64,000 bases of DNA from Flagellimonas eckloniae (GCF_001413955.1 NZ_LCTZ01000002.1:1474501-1538500); one strand, 5' to 3'; positions 37,786 to 46,630 are shown, counted from the stretch's first letter. Program-made: numbers and translations. Notes: a model not told the origin generated them from the sequence alone.

Positions 37786-39399
37786 CTATTTTGACATCCA
37801 ATCAACCTGATTCCAATTATCCCTAACATAGTCTTGTGGCTTACCTGGGGTAGATCTTCCATTTTCTATAATTTCAGAAATTTTTTGCTTTAATCTTTTT
37901 ACAACTTCTGGATGCTCAAAATATAGGTTTGTGGTTTCCCCTGAATCATCTTCTAAATTATAAAGTTCAAATTGAGGTTCGCCTGTGGCTGGCTCAATAA
38001 ACGTGGGCTTGAGTGACCCCCCTGAGCCTCTAAACATATTGAGTTTCCATTTGCCATCGCGAATTGCAAAATTGCCTGATGCGGAGTGGTGAATAACCGG
38101 TCCTCGCAATGAATCATTGTATTTTTTACCTAGTATAGCCGGTAAAAGGCTATAACTGTCTTCACCGGCTCGATCTGGCAACTTGGCTCCAACTATGTCC
38201 GCAATTGTAGCTAAGTAGTCTGACTGACAGACTGGGATATCAATCTTGCTTCCTGCTTTGATCCTATCAGGCCACTTCATCAAGAAGGGTACCCGATGGC
38301 CACCTTCGTAAATGTCCCTTTTTCCTCCTTTAAAATGTAAACTGCTATAATGTCCATAAGTCTCTTTTTGATAAATATAATTTGTCTCAGCACCATTATC
38401 TGATGAGAAAATAACAAGAGTATTATCATCTATACCATTAGCTTTTAAAGCATCCAAAATTTGTCCCACCCTATAATCAGTTTCTTCCATAAAATCTCCG
38501 TAATTGCCACATTCACTTCTTCCTTTAAAATCAGGATGTGTGCAGTGCGGTAAATGAGGACTGGTTAATGGTAAGTAGAGAAAAAATGGTTTTTCATCTT
38601 TAGAGACTTTATTGATATAGTCAACTGCTTTTGAGGCAAAAGTTTCCAGTACTAGTTCATCATTAAATGATGGTGCGGCCTCTACCCATCCTCCGCCTTC
38701 CCCTCGCTCATCTTTATAAGGCGGTGTCATTCTATAATCATTGGGGTTTGCATTGTCCCTAAAAGAACGGGGATCTGTCACTTTCTTCTTCTTCGTCCAA
38801 AGAATCGGGGGGTCTAATACCCTGTCATTTTCCAAATAGGTAAGAACCCCGTAATTCATGGAAGCGGGAATACCGAAGAAATAGTCAAATCCGTGATCTA
38901 TTGGGCCTTCCTTGAAAGGTTTGGACCAATCCCTATCTTTTCCTTTGCTTCCTTCAAATTCCATTTGTAGATGCCATTTTCCAACCATGGCTGTGTTGTA
39001 TCCATTTTTTTGTAGTAAAGAAGCTATCGTTGTTCTACCTTTCTCAATTAGACAAGGGCCATCTGCACCAAGTACTCCTTTTTTCAAGGAGGTTCTCCAA
39101 CTGTACCGTCCGGTAAGCAAAGAATATCTGGAAGGTGTACATACAGCATCACTGCTATGCCCATCTGTAAAAGCTAAACCCTCATTTACCAGTTTATCCA
39201 TATAGGGTGTTCGGAACTTGGCTTCAGGATTCAATGCACTGACATCTCCGTACCCCTGATCATCTGTATAAATAATAATGATGTTGGGCTTTGCAGAAAT
39301 TTGCGATTGAGAGTTACAACCGGTCAATAAAACACAACTTAAAATGATAAAGACCATATACCATTTTTTATGTTGGTTCAATTGTATCATTAATCTCAT
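37786..39399 (-). CDS. S1 family sulfatase, lipoprotein (sulfatase D)
   Basis: A 537-residue lipoprotein (L-T-G-C, Cys28). It has Y-T-D-D-Q-G-Y-G-D, C87-T-P-S-R with the formylglycine Cys, T-G-R-Y-S-W-R, G-K-W-H-L-Q, S-P-H-L-P, S-S-D-N-G-A and G-G-H-R-V-P-F. The overall plan, including the terminal G-R-S-T and W-x-x-x-x-W-M-S-K tail, matches sulfatase C. Its upstream gap of 208 bases to the esterase gene is the largest inside the island, so a separate promoter is possible, though I found no exact -7 match. Confidence 0.93.
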   Translation of the reverse strand: MRLMIQLNQHKKWYMVFIILSCVLLTGCNSQSQISAKPNIIIIYTDDQGYGDVSALNPEAKFRTPYMDKLVNEGLAFTDGHSSDAVCTPSRYSLLTGRYSWRTSLKKGVLGADGPCLIEKGRTTIASLLQKNGYNTAMVGKWHLQMEFEGSKGKDRDWSKPFKEGPIDHGFDYFFGIPASMNYGVLTYLENDRVLDPPILWTKKKKVTDPRSFRDNANPNDYRMTPPYKDERGEGGGWVEAAPSFNDELVLETFASKAVDYINKVSKDEKPFFLYLPLTSPHLPHCTHPDFKGRSECGNYGDFMEETDYRVGQILDALKANGIDDNTLVIFSSDNGAETNYIYQKETYGHYSSLHFKGGKRDIYEGGHRVPFLMKWPDRIKAGSKIDIPVCQSDYLATIADIVGAKLPDRAGEDSYSLLPAILGKKYNDSLRGPVIHHSASGNFAIRDGKWKLNMFRGSGGSLKPTFIEPATGEPQFELYNLEDDSGETTNLYFEHPEVVKRLKQKISEIIENGRSTPGKPQDYVRDNWNQVDWMSK

Positions 39400-39607
39400 T
39401 TTTTATTTTTTTTGATGTTTTACTAATCTGTTAATATGCTTTAAGATAGAATCTATTAGTAGGATCATGATTATCGGGAACTTCTGAAAACCTCAACTCC
39501 TGTCAATTTGTAGATAGACTCGCAATCATTAAAAAAACAATGATGAGGCACTCTTTTTTCAATCTTCTTATATGTAATCCCTTTAGATGATTCATCAATT
39601 ACTTTCG

Positions 39608-40528
39608 CTATAGAAATTTCCTTTGAATCAAGAAAGTCCAACTTTTTTTCATGGTATCTTTATATGGCATGATGTCCGTTGATTTTGGTCTGAAAAAATT
39701 CCCGTTAAAAAAACCGTGACCTTTTCCTTCATAGGCCTCCAGAGTACAATCATTTCCTGCTTTCTTCATCAAACTTGTAAAACGTTGGGCATTTTCAAAG
39801 GGTACCGTTGTATCTGCCGTGCCATGAAAAACAATACTTGGAACCAAACCGCTCCTAACATGATGAACCGGAGATATTTCAGTCTTTCGGGATTCCCCTA
39901 CCCTTTCCGCAAACCGCTTTACTGTTGTATCCAGAACTGGGTTAAAAAGTATCATTGCATTGGGCAAAGAACTAATGGAAAGATCTTCACCTTTTTCCTC
40001 ATTTCCCTGAATGATTCCCGTGCAAGCGGCAATATGTCCACCAGCTGATCCGCCAGAGGCCACTATTTTATTGGAATCAATGCCCAGCTCCTTAGCGTGC
40101 TTTCGAATCCAGCGAACCGCAGACTTGGCATCTTTCACCGATTCAAATGGAGTTGTTTTGTTACGACTTCTTACCCTATAATCCGCAGATATAGCTACCA
40201 TTCCCTTTTCAGCTAAATAGGCCGACTGCTGGTAAAACTGTTTTGGTGTACCTCCAGCCCATCCTCCACCAAAAAAGAAAACAATTACAGGTGCTTGATT
40301 ATCTGATTTATGGCCATCAGGGTTGAAAACATATAGTTTCAAATCAACACTATCAATTGTTTTGTATATAAATTCCTGATCAGGAATAAAATCCTCAACA
40401 ACCGGTACATCTTGACCATGAATGCTAAAAGAGAGCATAAATATCCATAAAAACACTGCGCTAAAAATTTGCGCCCCAGTAGACTTGTAATATTTTACAA
40501 CCAAATAATCCCTAAATACATTCTTCAT
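39608..40528 (-). CDS. Secreted alpha/beta-hydrolase esterase
   Basis: A 306-residue protein with an internal signal helix (about residues 20-38). It has the esterase/lipase oxyanion loop F-F-F-G-G-G-W near 84, nucleophile G-G-S161-A-G-G-H, catalytic Asp in H-G-T-A-D-T-T-V-P near 240 and His in G-K-G-H-G-F-F near 275. This is the BD-FAE/acetyl-xylan-esterase-like group seen in polysaccharide loci. It probably removes acetyl or similar ester groups from the fucan, working with the sialate-esterase-like protein. The gene sits 10 bases after the beta-propeller gene. Confidence 0.85.
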   Translation of the reverse strand: MKNVFRDYLVVKYYKSTGAQIFSAVFLWIFMLSFSIHGQDVPVVEDFIPDQEFIYKTIDSVDLKLYVFNPDGHKSDNQAPVIVFFFGGGWAGGTPKQFYQQSAYLAEKGMVAISADYRVRSRNKTTPFESVKDAKSAVRWIRKHAKELGIDSNKIVASGGSAGGHIAACTGIIQGNEEKGEDLSISSLPNAMILFNPVLDTTVKRFAERVGESRKTEISPVHHVRSGLVPSIVFHGTADTTVPFENAQRFTSLMKKAGNDCTLEAYEGKGHGFFNGNFFRPKSTDIMPYKDTMKKSWTFLIQRKFL

Positions 40529-40538
40529 ACTATCTCTT

Positions 40539-42182
40539 CTAGTTTTTACCGATACAAATTAAACTTTTGCTAGTTCTATGATACATTTTTCCTTCTGAAA
40601 ATGAAGGCGTGTTCAAGGTCCATGTTTTTCCTTTTGGCCCAAGGTCACTGATGCTCAACAAGGACTCGCCATCAAATTTCTCCCTTGAGGTATCAATACA
40701 ATACACCAATCCCGACATGGTCGTAAAAAACAACTTTTCATTGACAAGTATTGGGTTGGGATTGAAATTCCAGACCCAACCATCTCTTTGTGAACGTTTG
40801 TCAAAGGCAACATCCAGCTCCCGTACATTCCTTGTTTCCGTTCTTATATCAACATTCCATAAATAGTGCTTTTCCCCATCAACCAATTCGTATTGCACGG
40901 GTACCTCAAGATATTCAACCTTTTTAGTTTTTAGATCGATCCGACCAAATGAGTATTCTGGTTTTACGTTTTTCAACCTGTACTTGTCACTTTTCTTAAA
41001 ACACATGAAATAGCATTTATCATTGACTATGATGTTGGTGTACCAAGCCGGGAAAACAAAGAAGGGATCTTGAAAACTAAAATTCTCTTTTAGCTGATAC
41101 TTTTGATTGATGGCATCATATGTTCGTATACTTATATTTTCACTCAGGGATATTTTTTCAATCAGTTTTCCTGTTTTCGCGTCCACCTTGTGCACATTGT
41201 TTTCTCTTTCTGTAAACCAAAGCGCATATTCCGGAGTCCAAATAGCGTTATACATTGCCATACCCTCATCAGTTTCATAATTCCAAAGCGACTTCCCCGT
41301 ATTTAAATCGATCAATGAATAACCCTTTGGAGATTCTGGCACCTTGTGATGGGCGCCTCTTCCAATTAGCATCGCAGACACTCCACTTTCAGTTGTGTTG
41401 AAGGTAGGGGTACAATAGTGAGTAAGGCTTCCTTCTGAAATCCACACTTCCTCACCTGTTCTTTTGTTCAATCCATAGAGGTAGTTCCAACCATATTCCC
41501 GTACCCCATCTTTTTTCCAATAGGTTTCCATATTGATCAACAAATCGCCATGAAGAATAGGTTCAAATTGTTTGTTGAAAGGGTAATGTACATCATCCAA
41601 TTGATCAATGGGTATCCAGCTTCGTTCCCAAATTTGTTTTCCATCCATATCAAAACAGACAATCTTTCCACTGGCATTAAAAAACCAAACATACGTACCA
41701 TCTGTAACCGGAGAAGGGCTTGTGGAATCACTAAATCCATAGAAATATGGACTTTCAGTTGCTCCAACCAATTCTTTCTGCCAGAGAATTTTTCGCTCTT
41801 TGGCATCGATACATAAAGCAAGGACAGTATTGGTCTTTAAATCTTGTTTTTCAAGAACTTTGTAAAGTGGTTTCATTACCGTTAAGAAAATCTTATCCTT
41901 CCAAACCGTGATACCTCCTTGGCCAACTTCCGGAAGATCCATCGTCCAAAGTATGTTAGCTCCGGTTCGCACACTGAAATCATTTGGAATCTCCTTATCC
42001 GTTTCAACAGCCCAGCTTGCATTGGGGCCAGAAGATTGGGGCCAGTATGCTGAATTTGATTTATTGGCTGTCTGCTTATGTGTTGAACAAGCCATTTGTA
42101 TAAAACATAAAATCATACAAATCAAAAAGGGGGAACCAAAAAAATTTCGAACCAACCTTAAATTACCACCTGCTATCATCAT
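40539..42182 (-). CDS. PQQ-like beta-propeller repeat lipoprotein
   Basis: A 547-residue protein if started at the ATG at 42182; a TTG at 42257 would add 25 residues and overlap the next gene. The chosen start gives a signal with a lipobox-like M-A-C (Cys31). The body is a repeated eight-bladed propeller of the PQQ-binding/quinoprotein type: blades with A-K-E-R-K-I-L-W, D-G-K-Q-I-W-E, T-G-E-E-V-W-I, T-G-K-S-L-W-N and T-G-K-L-I-E-K. I see no dehydrogenase-specific vicinal Cys pair, so this may be a structural or binding protein rather than an alcohol dehydrogenase. Its role in a sulfatase locus is unknown. Confidence 0.8.
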   Translation of the reverse strand: MMIAGGNLRLVRNFFGSPFLICMILCFIQMACSTHKQTANKSNSAYWPQSSGPNASWAVETDKEIPNDFSVRTGANILWTMDLPEVGQGGITVWKDKIFLTVMKPLYKVLEKQDLKTNTVLALCIDAKERKILWQKELVGATESPYFYGFSDSTSPSPVTDGTYVWFFNASGKIVCFDMDGKQIWERSWIPIDQLDDVHYPFNKQFEPILHGDLLINMETYWKKDGVREYGWNYLYGLNKRTGEEVWISEGSLTHYCTPTFNTTESGVSAMLIGRGAHHKVPESPKGYSLIDLNTGKSLWNYETDEGMAMYNAIWTPEYALWFTERENNVHKVDAKTGKLIEKISLSENISIRTYDAINQKYQLKENFSFQDPFFVFPAWYTNIIVNDKCYFMCFKKSDKYRLKNVKPEYSFGRIDLKTKKVEYLEVPVQYELVDGEKHYLWNVDIRTETRNVRELDVAFDKRSQRDGWVWNFNPNPILVNEKLFFTTMSGLVYCIDTSREKFDGESLLSISDLGPKGKTWTLNTPSFSEGKMYHRTSKSLICIGKN

Positions 42183-42246
42183 TTCAATTAATTTGAACAC
42201 AAACTTTTTAGATTGGAAAATTGAATTGGATGTATCATTATAAATG

Positions 42247-44658
42247 TTATAGTTCAAGTTTGATGAGAACTTTTTCCTGATTTTGCATTACACCAAAAGT
42301 CAATTCCTTTGCTGCTTGATTTTCTTTAATGATAGTTTGCAAATGTTTAAAATCCCTAATCAAAATATCACCATATGATACGATGACATCCCCAGTCTTA
42401 AAACCTGATCTTCCTGGATTGGAATAGCCTGGAATACTGATAAACATAACTCCTTGCGTAGCTGACAAACCTGCTGCGGAACGTTCTTCCATCGTTTTCA
42501 CATTCTTAACCTTGCACATATACAATTCAAAAACCTCATTTTCCTGGTTTAAGTCCATTGCCATTACCTCAGGAATCTTTGGTTGTTTTGCTATTTTTCT
42601 TAACTTTTCCGATATCACCCCAAATTCATCCATTGGAAAATTTTTGAAACCCATTTTTAATGCTGGTGATTGTTCTTTTACCCTAAAATCGCCATTTTTC
42701 CCATCATAAAACATAGGGTTACCCACTATTGAGTTTACATCTGTTTGGTTTTGTAAAAACTTAGTTTTATCCGCTTCATTCGTAATAAATAAATTGGAAT
42801 CTATTTGTTTTCCCCACTTTCCATTTTCTACAATGCCCCTGTTCATAATGGCTGGTTTGTATGCTGCGGAAACAATATTGTTTTTAAAAACATCCCCACT
42901 TTTCGGATACCAAACATGAGGGTGTAAACTATTGTTAATAATGATATTGTTATAGGCGATTCTGTCATAACCTTCGCGCATTTTCAAACCTCTATTTAGG
43001 AGTAAGTTGTTATAAATTCGATAGTGTGATGACCCATCATCCAAATCAATATCCCACCCATGATCGCAGCGCCATCGACTATTGCGAATAATGTTGGGTT
43101 CAAGAATATCAAGAAAAGGCAAGGTTGAATCTTTTGATACTTGGGCAGCCGTTTCCACAATGTCCGGGGTCCAAAAACGATCTCTTCCCCATGAATTAAA
43201 GCTTCCATGGTCTCCGGTCTCCAACACAGTATTGAACACATCGCAATACTCTATGATGTGGCCTCCGAATGTGCCTTCGCTAATATTGATTCCTGCCCGT
43301 GGAACATCATAAATAGAACAATGATTAACCGTAATTCGTGAAGACATGGATATTTGCACGGGAGAAGTTTGTTTTTCAAAACGCCCGGTCATGGTAATTA
43401 GACAATCTATTACGCTACAATCTTCTGGATAATTATCTCCTTTTGGACCGGGAGTTCTATCCATGCTCTCATAATCTTGTGGGCCATATCTGAATAATGG
43501 ACTCCGCACCATGGCTGGATCGCCCACAAAGGCAATACCACTTGCCCCAGAATGATGGATGTAACAACTTTTAAAAGTAAGCCTGCGGTTATAATTATTT
43601 ACAAAAATACTGTTACCGCCCAATTGATCAAATTCACAATCCAGAATCATGCAATCTTCTGCTCCATTGTATTTTACAGCGCCGCCTCTATATGTTGTCC
43701 AATCGCTTCTAAGCAATTGTTCTTTATTTTCCATAAAACTTCTTGCCGCGTGCCTAAAAACAAGTCCTTCAAAATTGATAAACCTGACCGGATTTTCTTT
43801 TGTTCCCCTAAATTCAACCAGGTTCTTTAAACGAACTACTTCTATTTTAGAATTTTGAAGGTCAATATCGACTTCCGGATAATAATAAAGTGTTCTTTCT
43901 TCTTTATTGAAATACCACTCATGGGGAGCATCAAGTTCTTCAAAAACATTTTCAACAATTCGATACCTGGGGTGCATGGGTGAAGGCCTGTTGTTTTGCC
44001 ACCCTCCTTCCAAATCAAGAGAACCATCATCTTTTCTTCCTTTAACCAACCAGTGCATATCACCCCAAAGGGCGGCATGCATGGCATGTAAATATGCTCC
44101 CGTAGGGTCGCTCCATGAGGCAATACGTTCGGTTTCAAGTGGATCATTTTCAGGGTCAGGTTTTTTTGTATGATGTAAATCCCAAGTATCGAATACATTT
44201 TTACCTTCTATTGCATTAGGAAATCTTGCCATTCTTTGATTGATACCATTTACATACAATTGATCAATCTCTTTTATATCGGCAGAAACCGAAGCTTTAT
44301 AAATTCCATCTCTAAAGGGTTCCCATTGCAGTTCAAGAAGGCTTCCACCACTAATAATCGCCTTACCATCATTTGCAGCTCTATAGGTTACGGGATATTT
44401 TTCCGTTCCAGAATCATTGGCTTCAAAAATCAAAGGTTTGGATAGATAATGAGTACCATCCTGAAGAACAATATCTACTTTTCCCTTTAGGGATGATGCC
44501 ATATCCTTTGCCCTTTCGATGGTCCGTATTGGTTGTTCCTTTGTGCCAACAGCAGTATCATCACCATTAACCGAAACATATAATTCCGATTTTTTTTGAT
44601 TGCATGATAAAAATGCTAATATCAATAATCCAAATGCTATGTTGATTTTAAATTTCAT
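42247..44658 (-). CDS. Right-handed beta-helix protein, GH141-like, with C-terminal PDZ-like domain
   Basis: An 803-residue lipoprotein from the ATG at 44658 (L-S-C near residue 19); a TTG at 44700 is less likely. The N-terminal pattern V-S-V-N-G-D-D-x-x-x-G-T, then P-I-R-T-I-E-R-A, D-S-G-T and I-S-G-G, then Q-L-Y-V-N-G and A-R-F-P-N matches the GH141 type of beta-helix glycosidase, a family with a known alpha-L-fucosidase. A long beta-helix follows (to about residue 690) with repeated I-x-x-N-x-I turns. The last ~90 residues form a PDZ-like unit with S-G-F-K-T-G-D-V-I-V-S-Y-G-D. A fucan-active glycosidase is the favoured reading; polysaccharide lyase is an alternative. Confidence 0.7.
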   Translation of the reverse strand: MKFKINIAFGLLILAFLSCNQKKSELYVSVNGDDTAVGTKEQPIRTIERAKDMASSLKGKVDIVLQDGTHYLSKPLIFEANDSGTEKYPVTYRAANDGKAIISGGSLLELQWEPFRDGIYKASVSADIKEIDQLYVNGINQRMARFPNAIEGKNVFDTWDLHHTKKPDPENDPLETERIASWSDPTGAYLHAMHAALWGDMHWLVKGRKDDGSLDLEGGWQNNRPSPMHPRYRIVENVFEELDAPHEWYFNKEERTLYYYPEVDIDLQNSKIEVVRLKNLVEFRGTKENPVRFINFEGLVFRHAARSFMENKEQLLRSDWTTYRGGAVKYNGAEDCMILDCEFDQLGGNSIFVNNYNRRLTFKSCYIHHSGASGIAFVGDPAMVRSPLFRYGPQDYESMDRTPGPKGDNYPEDCSVIDCLITMTGRFEKQTSPVQISMSSRITVNHCSIYDVPRAGINISEGTFGGHIIEYCDVFNTVLETGDHGSFNSWGRDRFWTPDIVETAAQVSKDSTLPFLDILEPNIIRNSRWRCDHGWDIDLDDGSSHYRIYNNLLLNRGLKMREGYDRIAYNNIIINNSLHPHVWYPKSGDVFKNNIVSAAYKPAIMNRGIVENGKWGKQIDSNLFITNEADKTKFLQNQTDVNSIVGNPMFYDGKNGDFRVKEQSPALKMGFKNFPMDEFGVISEKLRKIAKQPKIPEVMAMDLNQENEVFELYMCKVKNVKTMEERSAAGLSATQGVMFISIPGYSNPGRSGFKTGDVIVSYGDILIRDFKHLQTIIKENQAAKELTFGVMQNQEKVLIKLEL

Positions 44659-44686
44659 TAACGTTATACTCTTATTTTGAATTGAC

Positions 44687-45589
44687 TCACTTTTTTTCAA
44701 TTAAGCTTATTTCAGATGCGCTTGGAAAATTATCTGGAACTTGATAGGAAACACTTCCTTTCGCCAACCACTCAGTGGCTCGAATCAGCGTAGTTTGAAA
44801 TCCTACACATTGATAGCTAACCGGATAAGTCTCCCCTTTCCATAAATGGCCCATACTGGAGTTGTACACTCTTCCTTTTCCATAAGCAATCACCCATTCA
44901 ACTGGCCAATTGATATTTGTCTTTTCTTCTTTGGCATAAGATAACACTATAAGATTTTGAGCAGGACCCCTAGCGTATTTATAAAGCTCCATATCTGGGG
45001 TTTTCCATGCCTCTGGAAAGCCATTATTGATAGGGTGGTCCGTAAGAATGTTTATGACCTCATCATTTCTGGGGCCATGATATGTGGCTTTGCCTTCTCC
45101 AATTGGTATTTGGGCAACCTCACCGCTTTCTTCAACCTGCAATGCAACGCCTTCCTTGGCAGTTCTCCACCCCAATCCAATCATTACATTGTATTCTGGC
45201 CAATCGGCAAAGGCATTGTTCGCTGAGTGAAGAATGTATAGACCACCTCCTGACTTTACATATTTCTCCAGGCTTTTTTCAACTTTTGTTGGCCACCTTA
45301 AGTTCTTATCGTGAATGTTATTCGAATTTTGAATTACAACATCGTACTTTTTGAACTTTGGCCTCCATGTTTTGGATTCTAGAGGGATGGTTGAAATACT
45401 TACTTCAAAAAAACCACTGTTTTCCAAAATAGTCTTAACCATATAGGAAGTTTGCTTCCAGTCATGATTACTAAAACCATCAACAATTAGCACATTTGTC
45501 TTTGTAGACCGCTCCTGGCCAATAACCAAACTAGAAAACAATATGAAAACTGAGAGGACAATCGGGTTATGTATTCCAAATAGGTTCAT
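44687..45589 (-). CDS. ThuA-like domain protein, secreted (copy 2)
   Basis: A 300-residue protein with a signal peptide (about residues 1-24). ThuA-type features: V-L-I-V-D-G-F-S-N-H-D-W near 33, Y-D-V-V-I-Q-N-S near 82, G-G-G-L-Y-I-L-H-S-A-N-N near 115 and G-K-G-R-V-Y-N-S-S-M-G-H near 240. It shares the H-S-A block and final S-x-G-H with the ThuA copy at the other end of the island, but is longer and clearly diverged. The function is not known. Its ATG overlaps the stop of a short sulfatase-like remnant (ATGA). Confidence 0.8.
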   Translation of the reverse strand: MNLFGIHNPIVLSVFILFSSLVIGQERSTKTNVLIVDGFSNHDWKQTSYMVKTILENSGFFEVSISTIPLESKTWRPKFKKYDVVIQNSNNIHDKNLRWPTKVEKSLEKYVKSGGGLYILHSANNAFADWPEYNVMIGLGWRTAKEGVALQVEESGEVAQIPIGEGKATYHGPRNDEVINILTDHPINNGFPEAWKTPDMELYKYARGPAQNLIVLSYAKEEKTNINWPVEWVIAYGKGRVYNSSMGHLWKGETYPVSYQCVGFQTTLIRATEWLAKGSVSYQVPDNFPSASEISLIEKK

Positions 45590-45795
45590 TTCAACTTATA
45601 AAGTTCTATTCTACTTGGGGCATCTATGACAATCACTTTCCATTCACCATGTCGTATCCTAGTATCAATCAAACCATAATGGCAATCTTGTTCATTGTTC
45701 TTTTCGTACCATGGGATTAAGGAAATGAACAATGGAAAATAACCATGGTCATACAAAGAGTCTTTTCTTTGATGTGATTGATGATTTTTTGTCAT
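45586..45795 (-). pseudogene. Probable remnant of a sulfatase C-terminus
   Basis: A 69-codon frame. Its second half, with R-I-R-H-G-E-W-K-V-I and I-E-L-Y-K-L-K, resembles the end of S1 sulfatases, where the pattern is I-R-x-G-x-W-K-L-I and E-L-Y-x-L. The frame stops right after the E-L-Y block, so the usual last ~60 residues are missing, and nothing upstream shows the C-x-P-x-R site. I read it as a decayed sulfatase. It could instead be a short expressed leader peptide, since its stop overlaps the ATG of the ThuA-like gene. Confidence 0.45.
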
Positions 45796-46336
45796 TTAAG
45801 AAACTTTACAATTACAACAGTGCTTCTTGGTTATTTTCAGCAATGGATAATTTCAACATTATGCCAAAAAATACATCTGAGATTTAATAAGAATAATTTG
45901 GAGCGTGTATTTTTACACGCTCCAAAATAACTAACTCAAATAAAACTAACTCTACTAATTATTTTTAACAGTTTATTGCCTTACCAACGCTAAACTGTGT
46001 AATTTAAATCATTAAGGTTTATCAAGATAAAATTAGTCCTAGACAAAGTCTTTCACCACCAAAAAAAAGACAAATACTAATACTTTTTTTGCCTCGGTTG
46101 TAGATTGTATAATTTTCTTTGGTGTAAAATGACAATCTTGCATAAATATGTTATCATAATTAGTTTAACTAAAAGGTATTTAGAGTAGTCCATACCTTTT
46201 TGAAGATGCTATTTTACTTTGACTAATTTAAATTCAAGGATATAACTCTATTTTAAATAAAAAACACTAGCCCATTAAACCTTTTGGTGCATTTTGTATC
46301 AAATTAGGTGTAAAACAAAATCTTAAGAAAACCGAA
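45796..46336. other. 541-base intergenic region
   Basis: AT-rich region between the minus-strand island and the + strand EF-hand gene. It holds the 13-bp hairpin at 45897-45926. No exact TAnnTTTG element was found on either strand; near matches such as TATTTTTTG (minus, about 45868) are one base too long. No convincing coding frame or RNA gene. Confidence 0.5.
45897..45926. repeat. Perfect 13-bp hairpin with T4 loop
   Basis: Arms 45897-45909 and 45914-45926 are perfect complements around a TTTT loop. No strong T-run follows on the + strand; on the minus strand the following bases are only moderately T-rich. It lies upstream of the minus-strand island, so it may be a leader structure or a terminator for read-through. 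Confidence 0.6.
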
Positions 46337-46630
46337 ATGAAAAAAGGAACATTTACCACGTTATTATTTACCATTGCATTGTTAACCTCAGCTATAGGAG
46401 TTGCCCAAGAAAACACCGATAGAGAAAAAGGTAGGCCAGATCCTGAGAAAATTATGGAACGCCTTGATACTGATGAAGATGGAAAATTGAGCAAAGAGGA
46501 GGCTAGTAAGGCGAAAAGAGGAAGACTTGCTGAAAAATTTGATGAAATTGATACAAACTCAGATGGGTTTATCGATTTAGATGAGTTCAAGAAGTTTCAT
46601 GAACAAAGACCTAAAAGAAGAGAAGAATAA
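46337..46630 (+). CDS. Small secreted EF-hand protein
   Basis: A 97-residue protein with a signal peptide (cleavage near V-A-Q-E, residues 22-25). Two EF-hand loops are visible: D-T-D-E-D-G-K-L-S-K-E-E and D-T-N-S-D-G-F-I-D-L-D-E, both with all Ca-liganding positions. The tail is strongly basic (R-P-K-R-R-E-E). It is the only + strand gene in the sulfatase island and lies convergent to the formylglycine enzyme. A Ca-binding role outside the cytoplasm is likely; partner unknown. S1 sulfatases use Ca, so a link is possible but unproven. Confidence 0.85.
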   Translation: MKKGTFTTLLFTIALLTSAIGVAQENTDREKGRPDPEKIMERLDTDEDGKLSKEEASKAKRGRLAEKFDEIDTNSDGFIDLDEFKKFHEQRPKRREE

